Assembly: GCF_900129665.1 (NCBI RefSeq)
Contig: NZ_FQWL01000001.1
Location: 62,001-126,000 of the forward strand
Reading direction: 5' to 3'
From: Flagellimonas flava
GTDB lineage: Bacteria; Bacteroidota; Bacteroidia; Flavobacteriales; Flavobacteriaceae
DNA length: 64,000 nt
Shown here: piece by piece, positions 23,667-33,263 of the stretch
Position numbering within the stretch: the first letter of the stretch is position 1
Layout: every line of letters begins with the position of its first letter
Translations under genes and position numbers: made by a program
Notes under the pieces: generated by a model
What the model saw: the letters and a program-made list of their open reading frames with translations, nothing else
The model's database searches: none
What the model was told of the DNA's origin: nothing

Positions 23667-26186
23667 CTACATCATATCCCCAAAGAAAATGGCATTCATC
23701 AAAAGCTTATTGGTGCCATACCAAAAAGCCCTAAAGTTGGTATTGTCCGTAAACATAATCACTCGGCCTTTGCCCATTTTGCAAACTTTAAAGGGAACGC
23801 TGTTTTTGATCAACTCGGCATTTTCCTCGGAAATGTACCCGCTCAATAATGGGTCATTGGTGTACTGAATGGGATTGTCATAACTGTTCTTTTCCGGTTC
23901 CAAGTAGATATTGGTGTTTCGGAACATAGCCAATTTATTGTTCTTGTATCCGTAGTTTATTGGGTGTGAACGGTCTATCTTGGTTTCAAAAATAGCCCCA
24001 CCCGTAACTTGTGCACCGGTATAGTCGTTCTTTTGATCAAAAGGGATGTTCTTGGCCACCAAAGTGTCCTTCTTCAATTTCACTTTCAGTAATTCATGGG
24101 TGTTCATCCAATGCGCGGTATTTCGGAAACCGATAACGGTTCCGCCTGCTTTCACCCATGCTTTGATTTTGTCTGCTCCTTTTTTATCCAAAATTTTATT
24201 GCCCCAGCCACTAGGTAAGATCAAATCGGTGTATTGGTCCAAATCCACAGAATCAAAATAGCGGGTATCCAGTTTGGTGATTTTCATATCATATCTGGTA
24301 TCGAACAAATGCCATATTTCACCTGCATCGTAGGAGCGCACACCATCACCCACCAAAAGTCCAACTTTTTGCTTTTTTACAGGATCAAAATCGTTGCTTC
24401 CCAAGTCAATCCCTCTGGTAAGCCCGGTGGAGACCGCCGTAATCTTAATATGACTTTCTTTGGCAACTTTTGATAGAAAATTATAAAGTGCGTCGGCATC
24501 CAACTTTTGGTTTTGAACGGGGACCATTATGGTGCCATAATCATAGGTTTTACCATCTAGGGTAAAGGGCGACTTGGCCGTTTTGGCCCGTAATCCTTTC
24601 TGTACTATTTGGTTCAGCGCTTTTGGCGTATAGTATTCGTGCCACTCAAATAAATAGGCATAATTGCTCTTTTGACTGACCCCGCCTTGCGGCGCTTTAA
24701 AATCCGTGACCTCCTGCCCTGCATTGGAAAGGGAGTTGAGCTCGGCATAATCCAAATTAAAGGCCAATGGAAATGTCCATGCGGATACATCATAGAATAA
24801 GCTGTCCTTGAATGTGGTTCGTTTTTCGAACATAGCCTGGATCAATCTAGGATTCTTCTGGTTCATTGGAACAACATAACTGTATCCCTTTTTATAATTT
24901 TTGCCCGAGATGGTAACATCATTTGCCAGTTCATGAAATTTTATTTTGTGTCGGTTCAGAATTTCGGCCAAATGATAGGTCTTGGCAGCATCTTTACTAT
25001 CGCCGAACACAATGGCCTTGGTTCTATTTCGACTGACTTCCCCTTTCATGTCGCGATAGAATTTCTGCTGGTAATTCAACAGTTTTGTTCGCATATTCTT
25101 GGCAGCCTCCACGGTAGAGACAGCCGTGGTGAATTGATTTCTTATTGTGAAAGGAAAGGTCAAGATGCCATTTTCGCTTTGCTGAATGTGACCCCTGGAA
25201 CTTCCTTGTTCAAACAGGATTCCAATGCTACCGTTAACATCAGGAAAGGTGGAACCTTTGCCGTAGTAGTAGTCGTCATAATTTTCTTCGGAATAGTAGA
25301 GGGAACCTATTTTGTCCAAGGCCTTGGCATGGTAAGTGCCGATTTCCCGAGTCAAATCTTGATTGATGTGCGGTGTCAAAGGATTCACCCTCGAAGACTC
25401 ACCAGGCTGAAAGAAAAAGGTAGAGTTGGTGCCCATTTCATGATGGTCGGTCAAGATGTTGGGCATCCATTTGTGAAAGGTTTCAATGCGTGCTCGACTC
25501 TCGGGCAGTTGCACCGGAAGCCAGTCACGGTTCATGTCAAACCAATAGTGGTTGGTTCGGCCACCGGGCCATACCTCATGGTACTCCCTTTCATTGTTGT
25601 CCGCGTTCAGGTTGATGCTTTTATGGACATTGGCCCAATACGCAAAACGTTGTAACCCATCGGGGTTAAAACAGGGATCTAGCAAAACAACCATATTGTC
25701 CAACATAGTTTCAACTTCAGGGCCCTCAGCGGCGGCCAAATAATAGGCATACGCCAGAGCAGCGTTTGAGCCACTGGGCTCATTACCATGGATGGAAAAG
25801 CCCTGATAGACCACAATAGGCATATTGGAGGTGTCCAAATTCCCGTTCCCTTCGGTGAGTTGAAGATGTTGTTGCCTGATGGACTCAATATTTTGATGAT
25901 TTTTGGGAGAGGTAATGGTAAGCAAAGGAAGGGGCCTTCCCTCAAATGTTTTACCCCTGTCTTCGATGGTGATGCGATTGCTGGAAGCTGCTAATTGCTT
26001 CATATAAAACACCAACTTGTCGTGGGTCACATGCCATTCGCCCACTTCATGGCCAATCACATGGGCTGGCTTGGGTATGTTGACGTCATAGCTTACGTTC
26101 TGCGGCACATAGTAATCCAGATTTACCTGTTGGGCGGATAATTGTACGCTAAAAATGGCCAACAACAGAAAGTAGAGATGTTTCAT
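23667..26186 (-). CDS. secreted M14 family zinc carboxypeptidase
   Basis: 839 residues. Signal peptide MKHLYFLLLAIFSVQLSAQQ. The M14 domain carries the zinc pair in SIHGNEPSGSNA (His, Glu), the Arg/Asn region NLNADNNERE...WFDMNRDWL and the third-ligand region TDHHEMGTN; LFEQGSSRGH follows. After about residue 400 a large C-terminal part includes a class I glutamine-amidotransferase-like region (KVGLLVGDGVRSYDAGEIWHL...DLILPSGWG...VKAGGTVIGF). This architecture is common in Bacteroidota secreted M14 proteins. Role: peptide degradation in the periplasm or outside the cell. Confidence 0.93.
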   Translation of the reverse strand: MKHLYFLLLAIFSVQLSAQQVNLDYYVPQNVSYDVNIPKPAHVIGHEVGEWHVTHDKLVFYMKQLAASSNRITIEDRGKTFEGRPLPLLTITSPKNHQNIESIRQQHLQLTEGNGNLDTSNMPIVVYQGFSIHGNEPSGSNAALAYAYYLAAAEGPEVETMLDNMVVLLDPCFNPDGLQRFAYWANVHKSINLNADNNEREYHEVWPGGRTNHYWFDMNRDWLPVQLPESRARIETFHKWMPNILTDHHEMGTNSTFFFQPGESSRVNPLTPHINQDLTREIGTYHAKALDKIGSLYYSEENYDDYYYGKGSTFPDVNGSIGILFEQGSSRGHIQQSENGILTFPFTIRNQFTTAVSTVEAAKNMRTKLLNYQQKFYRDMKGEVSRNRTKAIVFGDSKDAAKTYHLAEILNRHKIKFHELANDVTISGKNYKKGYSYVVPMNQKNPRLIQAMFEKRTTFKDSLFYDVSAWTFPLAFNLDYAELNSLSNAGQEVTDFKAPQGGVSQKSNYAYLFEWHEYYTPKALNQIVQKGLRAKTAKSPFTLDGKTYDYGTIMVPVQNQKLDADALYNFLSKVAKESHIKITAVSTGLTRGIDLGSNDFDPVKKQKVGLLVGDGVRSYDAGEIWHLFDTRYDMKITKLDTRYFDSVDLDQYTDLILPSGWGNKILDKKGADKIKAWVKAGGTVIGFRNTAHWMNTHELLKVKLKKDTLVAKNIPFDQKNDYTGAQVTGGAIFETKIDRSHPINYGYKNNKLAMFRNTNIYLEPEKNSYDNPIQYTNDPLLSGYISEENAELIKNSVPFKVCKMGKGRVIMFTDNTNFRAFWYGTNKLLMNAIFFGDMM

Positions 26187-26212
26187 AAGATCGTATTAGA
26201 ATTAGTCAGCAC

Positions 26213-26250
26213 TAAAAATAAAAAACGACCTGCGCATTGCAGGCCGTTTT
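26213..26250 (-). terminator. intrinsic terminator of the DUF3276 transcript
   Basis: AAAACGACCTGC (26222-26233) and GCAGGCCGTTTT (26239-26250) pair with one A-C mismatch and a short loop; on the minus strand the stem is followed by a T-rich run (TTTTTATTTTT). Confidence 0.7.
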
Positions 26251-26274
26251 ATGGTTTTTTTAAAGGTTTAGGAC

Positions 26275-26646
26275 TTAAATATCATCAAAATCCACGTCGG
26301 TAAAGTTTTCAGTGGTTCCATTTTCACTGATAGGTGTTTCCTCTTCCTTTTTAAAATCTTTTTGGTGTCTCTCTGAAATGACCTCTAGACCTTTTTCATC
26401 TATGATGTAATCCATCATTTCCTCCATGATTTCCTTGAATGCGGTAAAATCTTCTTTATACAGATAGATTTTATGTTTCTTGTAATGGAAAGAGCCGTCG
26501 TCATGGGTAAACTTCTTGCTCTCTGTGATAGTTAGGTAGTAATCCCCGGCTTTTGTGCTCCTTACATCAAAAAAGTAAGTTCTTCTTCCGGCTCTTAGGA
26601 CTTTGGAGTAAATCTCTTCTTGATCCATTATGTCTTTCTCCCTCAT
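26275..26646 (-). CDS. DUF3276 family PUR-alpha-like protein
   Basis: 123-residue protein with the conserved core EIYSKVLRAGRRTYFFDVRSTKAGDYYLTITESKKF, followed by DGSFHYKKHKIYLYKEDFTAFKEIMEEMMDYII and an acidic tail ending FTDVDFDDI. DUF3276 folds like a PUR repeat, so single-stranded DNA or RNA binding is expected; its biological role is unknown. ATG 26646 is chosen over the longer start at 26688; ATG 26628 is also possible. It follows the ABC exporter gene by 78 bp. Confidence 0.88.
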   Translation of the reverse strand: MREKDIMDQEEIYSKVLRAGRRTYFFDVRSTKAGDYYLTITESKKFTHDDGSFHYKKHKIYLYKEDFTAFKEIMEEMMDYIIDEKGLEVISERHQKDFKKEEETPISENGTTENFTDVDFDDI

Positions 26647-26724
26647 ATAGTCAAGTGTGTTTAGTGCAATAGTGAATAATTCTACCAAAAATGTAAAAAA
26701 AATGCTAATCCAGCAACTTTTTTC

Positions 26725-28476
26725 CTATTCTTTCTCAGAGAGTTGGTTCAGGTAGAGCTCTTTATAATACCCATCAGTATTGTTTAATTCGGTATGGGTT
26801 CCTTCCTGGATAATTTCACCATTTTCCAGCACAATGATCTTGTCCGCGTTCTTCGCGGATGACACCCTATGGCTAACAATAAGGGTTGTTTTATTTTCGG
26901 AGACTTCCTTCAAATTGTTGAGGATTTCTTCTTCTGTCTCTGTGTCCACAGCGGAAAGACAATCATCAAAAAGATAGATTTGTGGGTCTTTAAGTAAAGC
27001 CCTGGCAATGGAGACACGTTGCTTTTGACCTCCACTTAAGGTAATTCCACGTTCTCCCAAAATGGTGTTGTATTGTTGGGTGAAGCCCTCAATATTTTCG
27101 TGGACTACCGCTTTTTTGGCCACAGTAACAATATCATCAAAAGATGCATTCTCATTCCCAAACTTAATGTTGTTCTCAATAGTGTCGGAGAAAAGAAAGG
27201 CATCTTGGGGAACTGACCCAACAGCACTCCTAAGGCTGTTCAGGTTGAGGTTTCGGATTGGAGTACCATCTATAAGAACTTCTCCTGAAGAAACATCGTA
27301 CAAACGCGATACCAAATCCAGAATAGTGGATTTACCAGAACCCGTTTTTCCTAGGAAAGCCACAGTTTCCCCAGCTTTGATTTGGAACGAAATGTTTTTA
27401 AGTGCTGTAATATTGGTGTCCTCATAGGTAAAGGATACATTTTTGAATTCGATGGCGCCCGTTACCGGCGTTGCTATTTCGACCTCGTTCTGGATAGAAG
27501 GTTGTTCGTGCAAAAATTCATTGATTCTTTTTTGGGAAGCTTCAGCGCGCTGGATAATGGAGGTGAGCCACCCCACAATGGCCACTGGCCAGGTAAGCAT
27601 GTTCACATAGAGAATAAACTCGGCAATGATCCCTATGGAGGCGATATCACCATTGATGTATTGCTTTCCGCCGATATAGATCACAAAAATATTACTGATG
27701 CCAATGAGCAAAATCATCAAGGGGAAGAACCATGCATTTACCTTGGCCAAGTCCATACTGGTATCCTTACCCTCCTGGGCCAAATCTTCCAGTTCGGCAT
27801 TAATTTTGGGCTCTAAGGCATATGCTTTAATGACCGCTACCCCTGAAAACGACTCTTGGGTAAAGGTGGACAGGCTGGATAAAAATTCCTGCACCTTTGT
27901 GCTACGTTTATGGATAATCTTACTAATCTGATAAATCAAAACGGACAGAATAGGCAGTGGAATTAGCGTGTAGGCTGCCAAAGTAGGTGCCTTAATAAAC
28001 ATCAAGGGAATGATGCACACGAACATGGTAAGGGTGTTGATACCGTACATGATTGCGGGTCCCGCGTACATACGGACCTGATTGATGTCCTCACTGATTC
28101 GATTCATTAAGTCCCCGATCCTATTTTTTTTATAAAAACTTAGATTGAGTCTTTGGTAATGATCGAAAACCTCATTTTTGAGATCAAATTCGATATAACG
28201 GGAGACGTTGATAATGGTCTGGCGCATTAAAAAGGTGAAAAGCCCGGATAGCAGGGCGGCACCTACAATGATCAGAATGTATTCGAACAACAATCCCTTG
28301 GCGGCACTTTTGGAAATAGTGTTGCCAACGAAGCCTTCGATGGCCTGAATTGATTTGTTGACATAAGAGGGCATGATCAGGGAAAAAACACGCGCAATAA
28401 TGGTGATCAGAATCCCAATAAAGAGTTTGAACCAGTATTTTTTGAAATACTTATTGAGGTGTTTGAGTTCCTTCAT
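26725..28476 (-). CDS. ABC exporter, fused TMD-NBD, with Asp in place of the catalytic Glu
   Basis: 583-residue type IV (MsbA/MdlA-like) half-transporter: six TM helices in residues 1-310, nucleotide-binding domain from about 335. Walker A is GKTGSGKST, signature LSGGQ starts at residue 480, switch His536. Walker B reads IYLFDDCLSAVD, so Asp505 replaces the usual catalytic Glu. This is seen in the degenerate-site subunit of heterodimeric exporters (MdlA, YheI, LmrC types), which pair with a partner having Glu. No such partner is encoded nearby. Substrate unknown. Confidence 0.94.
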   Translation of the reverse strand: MKELKHLNKYFKKYWFKLFIGILITIIARVFSLIMPSYVNKSIQAIEGFVGNTISKSAAKGLLFEYILIIVGAALLSGLFTFLMRQTIINVSRYIEFDLKNEVFDHYQRLNLSFYKKNRIGDLMNRISEDINQVRMYAGPAIMYGINTLTMFVCIIPLMFIKAPTLAAYTLIPLPILSVLIYQISKIIHKRSTKVQEFLSSLSTFTQESFSGVAVIKAYALEPKINAELEDLAQEGKDTSMDLAKVNAWFFPLMILLIGISNIFVIYIGGKQYINGDIASIGIIAEFILYVNMLTWPVAIVGWLTSIIQRAEASQKRINEFLHEQPSIQNEVEIATPVTGAIEFKNVSFTYEDTNITALKNISFQIKAGETVAFLGKTGSGKSTILDLVSRLYDVSSGEVLIDGTPIRNLNLNSLRSAVGSVPQDAFLFSDTIENNIKFGNENASFDDIVTVAKKAVVHENIEGFTQQYNTILGERGITLSGGQKQRVSIARALLKDPQIYLFDDCLSAVDTETEEEILNNLKEVSENKTTLIVSHRVSSAKNADKIIVLENGEIIQEGTHTELNNTDGYYKELYLNQLSEKE

Positions 28477-28608
28477 AGGAGGGGAAAGCTTGGTTTTTAG
28501 CGGTCTTTCTTTGATGACAATTCAGCAAATATATGGGATTGCCCACAAAGTAAATGTTATAAAACTGATAAGAAAACAACTTTCATAGGATGGATTGAAA
28601 TATAAGAT

Positions 28609-28616
28609 TACTTTTG
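28609..28616 (+). promoter_or_regulatory. -7 element before nusB
   Basis: TACTTTTG, 41 bp upstream of the nusB ATG at 28658. A matching -33 element at the usual distance is not clear. Confidence 0.45.
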
Positions 28617-28657
28617 CGCAGTAAAAGCCAACAAACGACTTTAAAAGTTCTTTAAAA

Positions 28658-29605
28658 ATGCTTACCAGAAGGCATATCAGAGTAAAAGTGATGCAGTGTA
28701 TTTATGCGCTGATCCAGTCCAAGGACGATTCTTTGGAGAAACAGGAAAAGTTCCTAAAAGTGAGCATAGAGAACATGTATGTGCTCTATCTTTTGATACT
28801 TAGCCTTTTAATTGAGCTGCAGAAATTGGCTGAAAAGCATGCGGCACATGCTTCAAAAAAGTATTTGGCAACGGAGGAAGACGGCTATCCAGACCCATCA
28901 AGGTTTGTTAACAACAAACTATTGGCCCAGATTGGCGGCAACGCTTTACTTCAAAAAGAACTTTCCAAGCGAAAACTGAACAACTGGTACCTCAACGAGG
29001 AGTATATAAAGATTGTCTACAAGGAGGTTGTGGCCAGCGACATCTACAAAGCATATATGTCAAGTTCCGAAAATGGATATGAGGAAGACAAGGGTGTGGT
29101 CATACAGTTGTATCGAAATATCATCGCTCCAAACGAGAAGATTTATGAGTATTTCGAGGATGATAAGTTAACCTGGGTTGATGATATACCGATTGTAAAC
29201 ACCTTTTTGGTGAAGAGGTTGAAAAAAGCATCGGAATCTTCCAACGATTCTTTCTTCCTTCCATCCTTGCTCAAGGATGAGCAAGATATGGTCTATGCCA
29301 ATGATTTGTTGACCAAGACCTTGTTGAACGATGCCAAATGGGAAAAGGAAATTGAAGGAAAAACGCCCAATTGGGACAACGACCGAATTGCGGAAATAGA
29401 TTCCATTATCCTGAAAATGGCCATCTGTGAATTGCTCAATTTCCCGTCTATTCCGGAGAAGGTTACATTGAATGAATACTTGGAAATCGCTAAGGAGTAT
29501 TCCACCCCCAAAAGCAGCATCTTTATAAATGGCGTGTTGGATAAATTGGCTAAAGAATATAAATCCACAGGTCAACTACAAAAAATGGGACGGGGACTTC
29601 GGTAA
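28658..29605 (+). CDS. nusB: transcription antitermination factor NusB, long form
   Basis: 315-residue RNA-binding protein of the Nus antitermination complex. The N-terminus MLTRRHIRVKVMQCIYAL matches the NusB arginine-rich helix and the C-terminal half has the standard ILKMAICELLNFPSIPEKVTLNEYLEIAKEYSTPKSSIFINGVLDKLAKE. E. coli NusB is 139 residues; here about 170 extra, mainly helical residues lie between them. The long form is usual in Bacteroidota. It is followed at 40 bp by the DUF1573 gene and yajC, likely one transcript. Confidence 0.93.
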   Translation: MLTRRHIRVKVMQCIYALIQSKDDSLEKQEKFLKVSIENMYVLYLLILSLLIELQKLAEKHAAHASKKYLATEEDGYPDPSRFVNNKLLAQIGGNALLQKELSKRKLNNWYLNEEYIKIVYKEVVASDIYKAYMSSSENGYEEDKGVVIQLYRNIIAPNEKIYEYFEDDKLTWVDDIPIVNTFLVKRLKKASESSNDSFFLPSLLKDEQDMVYANDLLTKTLLNDAKWEKEIEGKTPNWDNDRIAEIDSIILKMAICELLNFPSIPEKVTLNEYLEIAKEYSTPKSSIFINGVLDKLAKEYKSTGQLQKMGRGLR

Positions 29606-29645
29606 ATTTTAATTTGATTAATTTTGAAGAAATAATTTTTTTAAT

Positions 29646-30125
29646 ATGAAAAGAGTAACAACAATTTTAAGTTTGATCTTAGCTGTTGGCCTTGTGGGAA
29701 TTTCTTGCAAGGATAAGGCATCCAACAAGATAGTTGCCGACAACGTGGAGAATGCATCTGACAGGGATGAGGCTCAAAAGCAGCTTCCAGTTATGAGTTT
29801 TGAAAAACAAGAGCACGATTTTGGTACCATTACCCAAGGTACAGCACAAGAAACAACCTTTAAATTTACCAATACCGGGAATGCCCCTTTGATTATTACC
29901 GATGCTAAGAGTAGCTGCGGTTGTACCGTTCCCGAATACCCAAAGAACACACCTATTGCCCCAGGAGAAACAGGCGAGCTTTTGGTGAAGTTCAACGGGT
30001 CTGGCCAGAACCAGGTGACCAAAACGGTGACCGTAACGGCCAATACGGACAAGGGTACTGAGCTATTGCGAATTAAAGCGTTCGTAAACCCAAAGAACGC
30101 AGCTCAGGCAGGCCCTGTAAAATAG
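29646..30125 (+). CDS. DUF1573 domain lipoprotein
   Basis: 159-residue lipoprotein (signal to VGISC, acylated Cys21). Mature region contains the DUF1573 Ig-like domain: FEKQEHDFGTITQGTAQETTFKFTNTGNAPLIITDAKSSCGCTVPEYPK...IAPGETGELLVKFN. The SCGCT motif is diagnostic. Related to HYDIN/ASPM-type beta-sandwiches. Function unknown. Between nusB and yajC, a gene order I believe is conserved in flavobacteria. Confidence 0.92.
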   Translation: MKRVTTILSLILAVGLVGISCKDKASNKIVADNVENASDRDEAQKQLPVMSFEKQEHDFGTITQGTAQETTFKFTNTGNAPLIITDAKSSCGCTVPEYPKNTPIAPGETGELLVKFNGSGQNQVTKTVTVTANTDKGTELLRIKAFVNPKNAAQAGPVK

Positions 30126-30144
30126 ATAGAACCAAAAACCTCAA

Positions 30145-30432
30145 ATGGAAAATATAGGACAGTTTTTACCTTTGATGCTGATTTTCGTGGTAGCGTACTT
30201 TTTTATGATTCGCCCACAGATCAAGCGTCAGAAGGATGAGAAAAAGTTTGCTTCGGAACTTAAAAAAGGAGATCGTATCATCACTAAAAGTGGTCTTCAC
30301 GGAAAAATAGTGGAACTCAACGACAAGGATTTTTCCTGTGTAATTGAAACCATGGCCGGGAGACTTAAATTTGATCGCTCCGCCATTTCAATGGAGATGA
30401 GTAGAAAATTAGCTGCGCCCGCCAAGAAATAA
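30145..30432 (+). CDS. yajC: preprotein translocase subunit YajC
   Basis: 95-residue inner-membrane protein associated with SecDF. One N-terminal TM helix (LPLMLIFVVAYFFMIRPQ) followed by KRQKDEKKFASELKKGDRIITKSGLHGKIVELND, the classical YajC block. It starts 19 bp after the DUF1573 gene and is followed by a strong terminator. Confidence 0.95.
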   Translation: MENIGQFLPLMLIFVVAYFFMIRPQIKRQKDEKKFASELKKGDRIITKSGLHGKIVELNDKDFSCVIETMAGRLKFDRSAISMEMSRKLAAPAKK

Positions 30433-30457
30433 TTAGGTTCCCAACAATAAGATACTG

Positions 30458-30487
30458 AGCCCCTTGAAGTTTTTCAAGGGGCTTTTT
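30458..30487 (+). terminator. intrinsic terminator after yajC
   Basis: AGCCCCTTGAA (30458-30468) pairs with TTCAAGGGGCT (30473-30483), 11 bp with a 4-nt loop, followed by TTTT. Confidence 0.88.
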
Positions 30488-30513
30488 GTATTTTAAGGTC
30501 AAAATCTACCATC

Positions 30514-31860
30514 ATGGGCAATCGCAGACAATTTATCAAACAAGGCTCCTTGCTTACAGCTGGAATAGGAGCTTCATTATTATTTCCGCCAGAACTCTTG
30601 GCCACTATCCGAAAAAAAACCAGCCCCAACGATAGAATTCAGGTGGGATTGATCGGTTGCAATGGTATGGGCTTTGCCAATCTGTTGTCCATCTTAAAAA
30701 ATAGCGAAGTGGAAGTTGTGGCCCTTTGCGATGTGGATAAGAATGTCCTTGCTGCAAAAACCGAAGCTCTTGGGAAAGCCGAAATCAAAAAACCGAAGTG
30801 GTACGGGGATTATCGAGCAATGCTGGAGGACAAGGATTTGGATGTTGTGATTATAGGTACTCCGGACCATTGGCACTGTCTTCAATTGTTGGATGCCGTA
30901 GATGCCGGAAAGGATGTCTATTGTGAAAAGCCCATTGCCAACTCCATAGCAGAATGTGATGCTATGCTTAACAAGGTCAATACTAGTGACCGTATGGTTC
31001 AAATTGGGCAATGGCAGCGAAGCCAACCTCATTTTGTGGACGCCATCAATTTTGTCCATTCCGGTAAATTGGGTCAAATACGTTTGGTGAAAGCATGGGC
31101 CTATCAAGGGTGGATGCAGTCGATTCCAAAGGTCCCAGACGGTCCAGTACCGGATGGGGTAGATTATAAGATGTGGTTGGGTCCCGCGCCGGAACGACCT
31201 TTTAACAAAAACAGGTTCCATTTTAATTTTAGATGGTTTTGGGACTATGCCGGGGGATTGATGACGGATTGGGGAGTGCACCTTATTGATTATGCACTGT
31301 ACGGAATGAAAGTCGCCAATCCAAAATCGGTCATGGCATTGGGAGGAAAATTTGCCTACCCAAATGACGCTCAGGAGGCCCCGGACACACTACAGACAGT
31401 TTATGAGTTTGATGGATTTTCACTGCTTTGGGAACACGCGACAGGCATTGATGGCGGAAATTATGGCCGTGACCATGGGATTGCCTTTATTGGAAACAAC
31501 GGTACCTTGGTTTTGAATCGGGGAGGTTGGGAAGTGATTCCTGAAAAGGATAGGCCCAATTGGAACCAAAATAACGGGCCAAAAATGGAAGCAATTCCTT
31601 TACAAACCGTCGAGGCCAATGGCTTGGATTTACATACGGCCAATTTTTTGGAAGCGGTGAAAAGCAGAAAATCCGCCATATTGAATGCCCCAATACAAGT
31701 AGGCTATGATACCGCGGTGGTATGTCATATGGGCAATGTGGCTTATAAATCTGGTCAACGTTTGTTCTGGGATTCCGAAAAGCGGCAGTTTGGAAATGAG
31801 CAGGCCAATGCGCTTCTTCAAAATGAATACCACAACGGTTGGATGCTGCCCAACAAGTAA
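30514..31860 (+). CDS. Gfo/Idh/MocA family oxidoreductase with Tat signal
   Basis: 448-residue NAD(P)-dependent sugar/cyclitol oxidoreductase. The N-terminus has a twin-arginine motif (NRRQFIKQG) and a hydrophobic stretch (LLTAGIGASLLFPPELLA), so it is exported folded with its cofactor. Rossmann motif VGLIGCNGMGFANL, the catalytic-region signature CEKPIANS, and WDYAGGLMTDWGVHLIDYALYGM are visible. Many Bacteroidota genomes encode such exported paralogues for glycan breakdown; the substrate here is not predictable and no glycoside hydrolases are adjacent. Confidence 0.92.
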   Translation: MGNRRQFIKQGSLLTAGIGASLLFPPELLATIRKKTSPNDRIQVGLIGCNGMGFANLLSILKNSEVEVVALCDVDKNVLAAKTEALGKAEIKKPKWYGDYRAMLEDKDLDVVIIGTPDHWHCLQLLDAVDAGKDVYCEKPIANSIAECDAMLNKVNTSDRMVQIGQWQRSQPHFVDAINFVHSGKLGQIRLVKAWAYQGWMQSIPKVPDGPVPDGVDYKMWLGPAPERPFNKNRFHFNFRWFWDYAGGLMTDWGVHLIDYALYGMKVANPKSVMALGGKFAYPNDAQEAPDTLQTVYEFDGFSLLWEHATGIDGGNYGRDHGIAFIGNNGTLVLNRGGWEVIPEKDRPNWNQNNGPKMEAIPLQTVEANGLDLHTANFLEAVKSRKSAILNAPIQVGYDTAVVCHMGNVAYKSGQRLFWDSEKRQFGNEQANALLQNEYHNGWMLPNK

Positions 31861-31911
31861 GCGGATAGACCAGATAGGGTCATTTAGTGAAGGCGCATTT
31901 TGAAACCGATC

Positions 31912-33165
31912 TCAATTTTTGCCCTTTTTTCGACCCTTTCGTATTTGAACGGCGGTCAGCTCACAGATTTTCACAATGACCTTTACCGCCTTTTCCATAC
32001 TTTCTAAAGGTACATATTCGTATTTACCATGGAAATTATGGCCTCCAGCAAAAATGTTGGGGCAGGGGAGTCCCATGAAACTTAGTTGAGAACCATCTGT
32101 TCCGCCTCGAATGGGCTTTATAATAGGTTCTATGCCCAATGACTCCATGGCTTCCTGAGCAATTTCAACAATGTGGAAGACCGGTTCCACCTTTTCGCGC
32201 ATGTTCCGATACTGGTCCGTTATGGTCAAATGGACGCAGTTACCATATTTTTTGTTCAATTTTTCGGTGATATCCTTCAAAAGCTGTTTTCTGGCTTCGA
32301 AATGGGAAGCATCATGGTCCCTAATAATCAATTCAATTTCGGCGCTTTCAATCTCACCTTTGACCCTGTACACATGAAAAAAACCTTCCAGGTCCGAAGT
32401 ATGCTCTGGCACTTCTCTAGGGGGAAGAAGACTTAGAATTTCATTGGCAATTCCTGTTGCGTTCACCATCTTTCCCTTGGCATAACCAGGATGAACGCTT
32501 TTACCTTCAATTTCAATTTTGGCTCCGGCTGCATTAAAATTTTCATACTCCAATTCCCCTACTTGGCTACCGTCCATGGTGTAGGCCCATTCGGCTCGGA
32601 ATTTTTCCACATCAAATTTATGCGCTCCCCTTCCAATTTCCTCATCCGGGGTAAAGGCTATGCGAACCTCACCATGTTTAATTTCTGGGTGGTTCACAAG
32701 ATATTCCATGGCGGTAATAATTTCGGCAATCCCTGCTTTATCATCTGCACCCAATAAGGTGGTGCCATCCGTAGTAATTAGGGTCTGACCGATATAGAGT
32801 TCTAAATCTTCAAAATAATTTGGGGAAAGCACCAAATCTTTGTTTTTGTTAAGGACAATGTCCTTGCCATCATAGTTTTCAATAATCTGTGGCTTTACAT
32901 TTCTACCGCTAAAATCTGGAGTGGTATCCATATGGGATATGAACCCGATAGTGGGTACATTTTGGTCAACATTGCTGGGGAGCGTGGCCATGATATACCC
33001 GTGTTCATCAATGGCCACTTCCTGCATTCCAATTTGATGAAGCTCCAGAACCAATTTCTTGGCCAGATCCCACTGTTTTTTTGTACTGGGGGTTGTTTTT
33101 GAATAGGGATCACTCTGGGTATCGATGGATACATATTCTAAAAAACGGGGTAGTAATTTCTCCAT
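31912..33165 (-). CDS. pepT: peptidase T (tripeptide aminopeptidase)
   Basis: 417-residue M20 zinc aminopeptidase that releases N-terminal residues from tripeptides in the cytoplasm. Zinc-site motifs: GFISHMDTTPDFSG, LLGADDKAGIAEI, FTPDEEIGRGAHKFD and YTMDGSQVGELEYENFNAA, plus C-terminal PIRGGTDGSQLSFMGLPCPNIFAGGHNFHGKYE. ATG 33165 gives MEKLLPRFLEYVSIDTQSD, aligning with the E. coli PepT start; ATG 33180 is also in frame, but a -7-like box (TATTTTTG, 33181-33188) directly abuts it. Confidence 0.96.
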   Translation of the reverse strand: MEKLLPRFLEYVSIDTQSDPYSKTTPSTKKQWDLAKKLVLELHQIGMQEVAIDEHGYIMATLPSNVDQNVPTIGFISHMDTTPDFSGRNVKPQIIENYDGKDIVLNKNKDLVLSPNYFEDLELYIGQTLITTDGTTLLGADDKAGIAEIITAMEYLVNHPEIKHGEVRIAFTPDEEIGRGAHKFDVEKFRAEWAYTMDGSQVGELEYENFNAAGAKIEIEGKSVHPGYAKGKMVNATGIANEILSLLPPREVPEHTSDLEGFFHVYRVKGEIESAEIELIIRDHDASHFEARKQLLKDITEKLNKKYGNCVHLTITDQYRNMREKVEPVFHIVEIAQEAMESLGIEPIIKPIRGGTDGSQLSFMGLPCPNIFAGGHNFHGKYEYVPLESMEKAVKVIVKICELTAVQIRKGRKKGKN

Positions 33166-33263
33166 TAAAGTGCGTTTCATCAAAAATAATGTTTATTCAA
33201 TCGTGATTTTAGCAAAATCTATAATTGAAAACCTAAATTCCCCAATTGCTAAAAACCAATCAA

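Noticed and set aside
24933..25655. 240-codon open frame on the plus strand
   Set aside because: It lies wholly antisense to the M14 peptidase gene, has no family motifs and reflects codon bias of the real gene.
30694..31281. 195-codon minus-strand frame
   Set aside because: Antisense shadow of the Gfo/Idh/MocA gene; composition (many Phe, His, Cys) is not protein-like.
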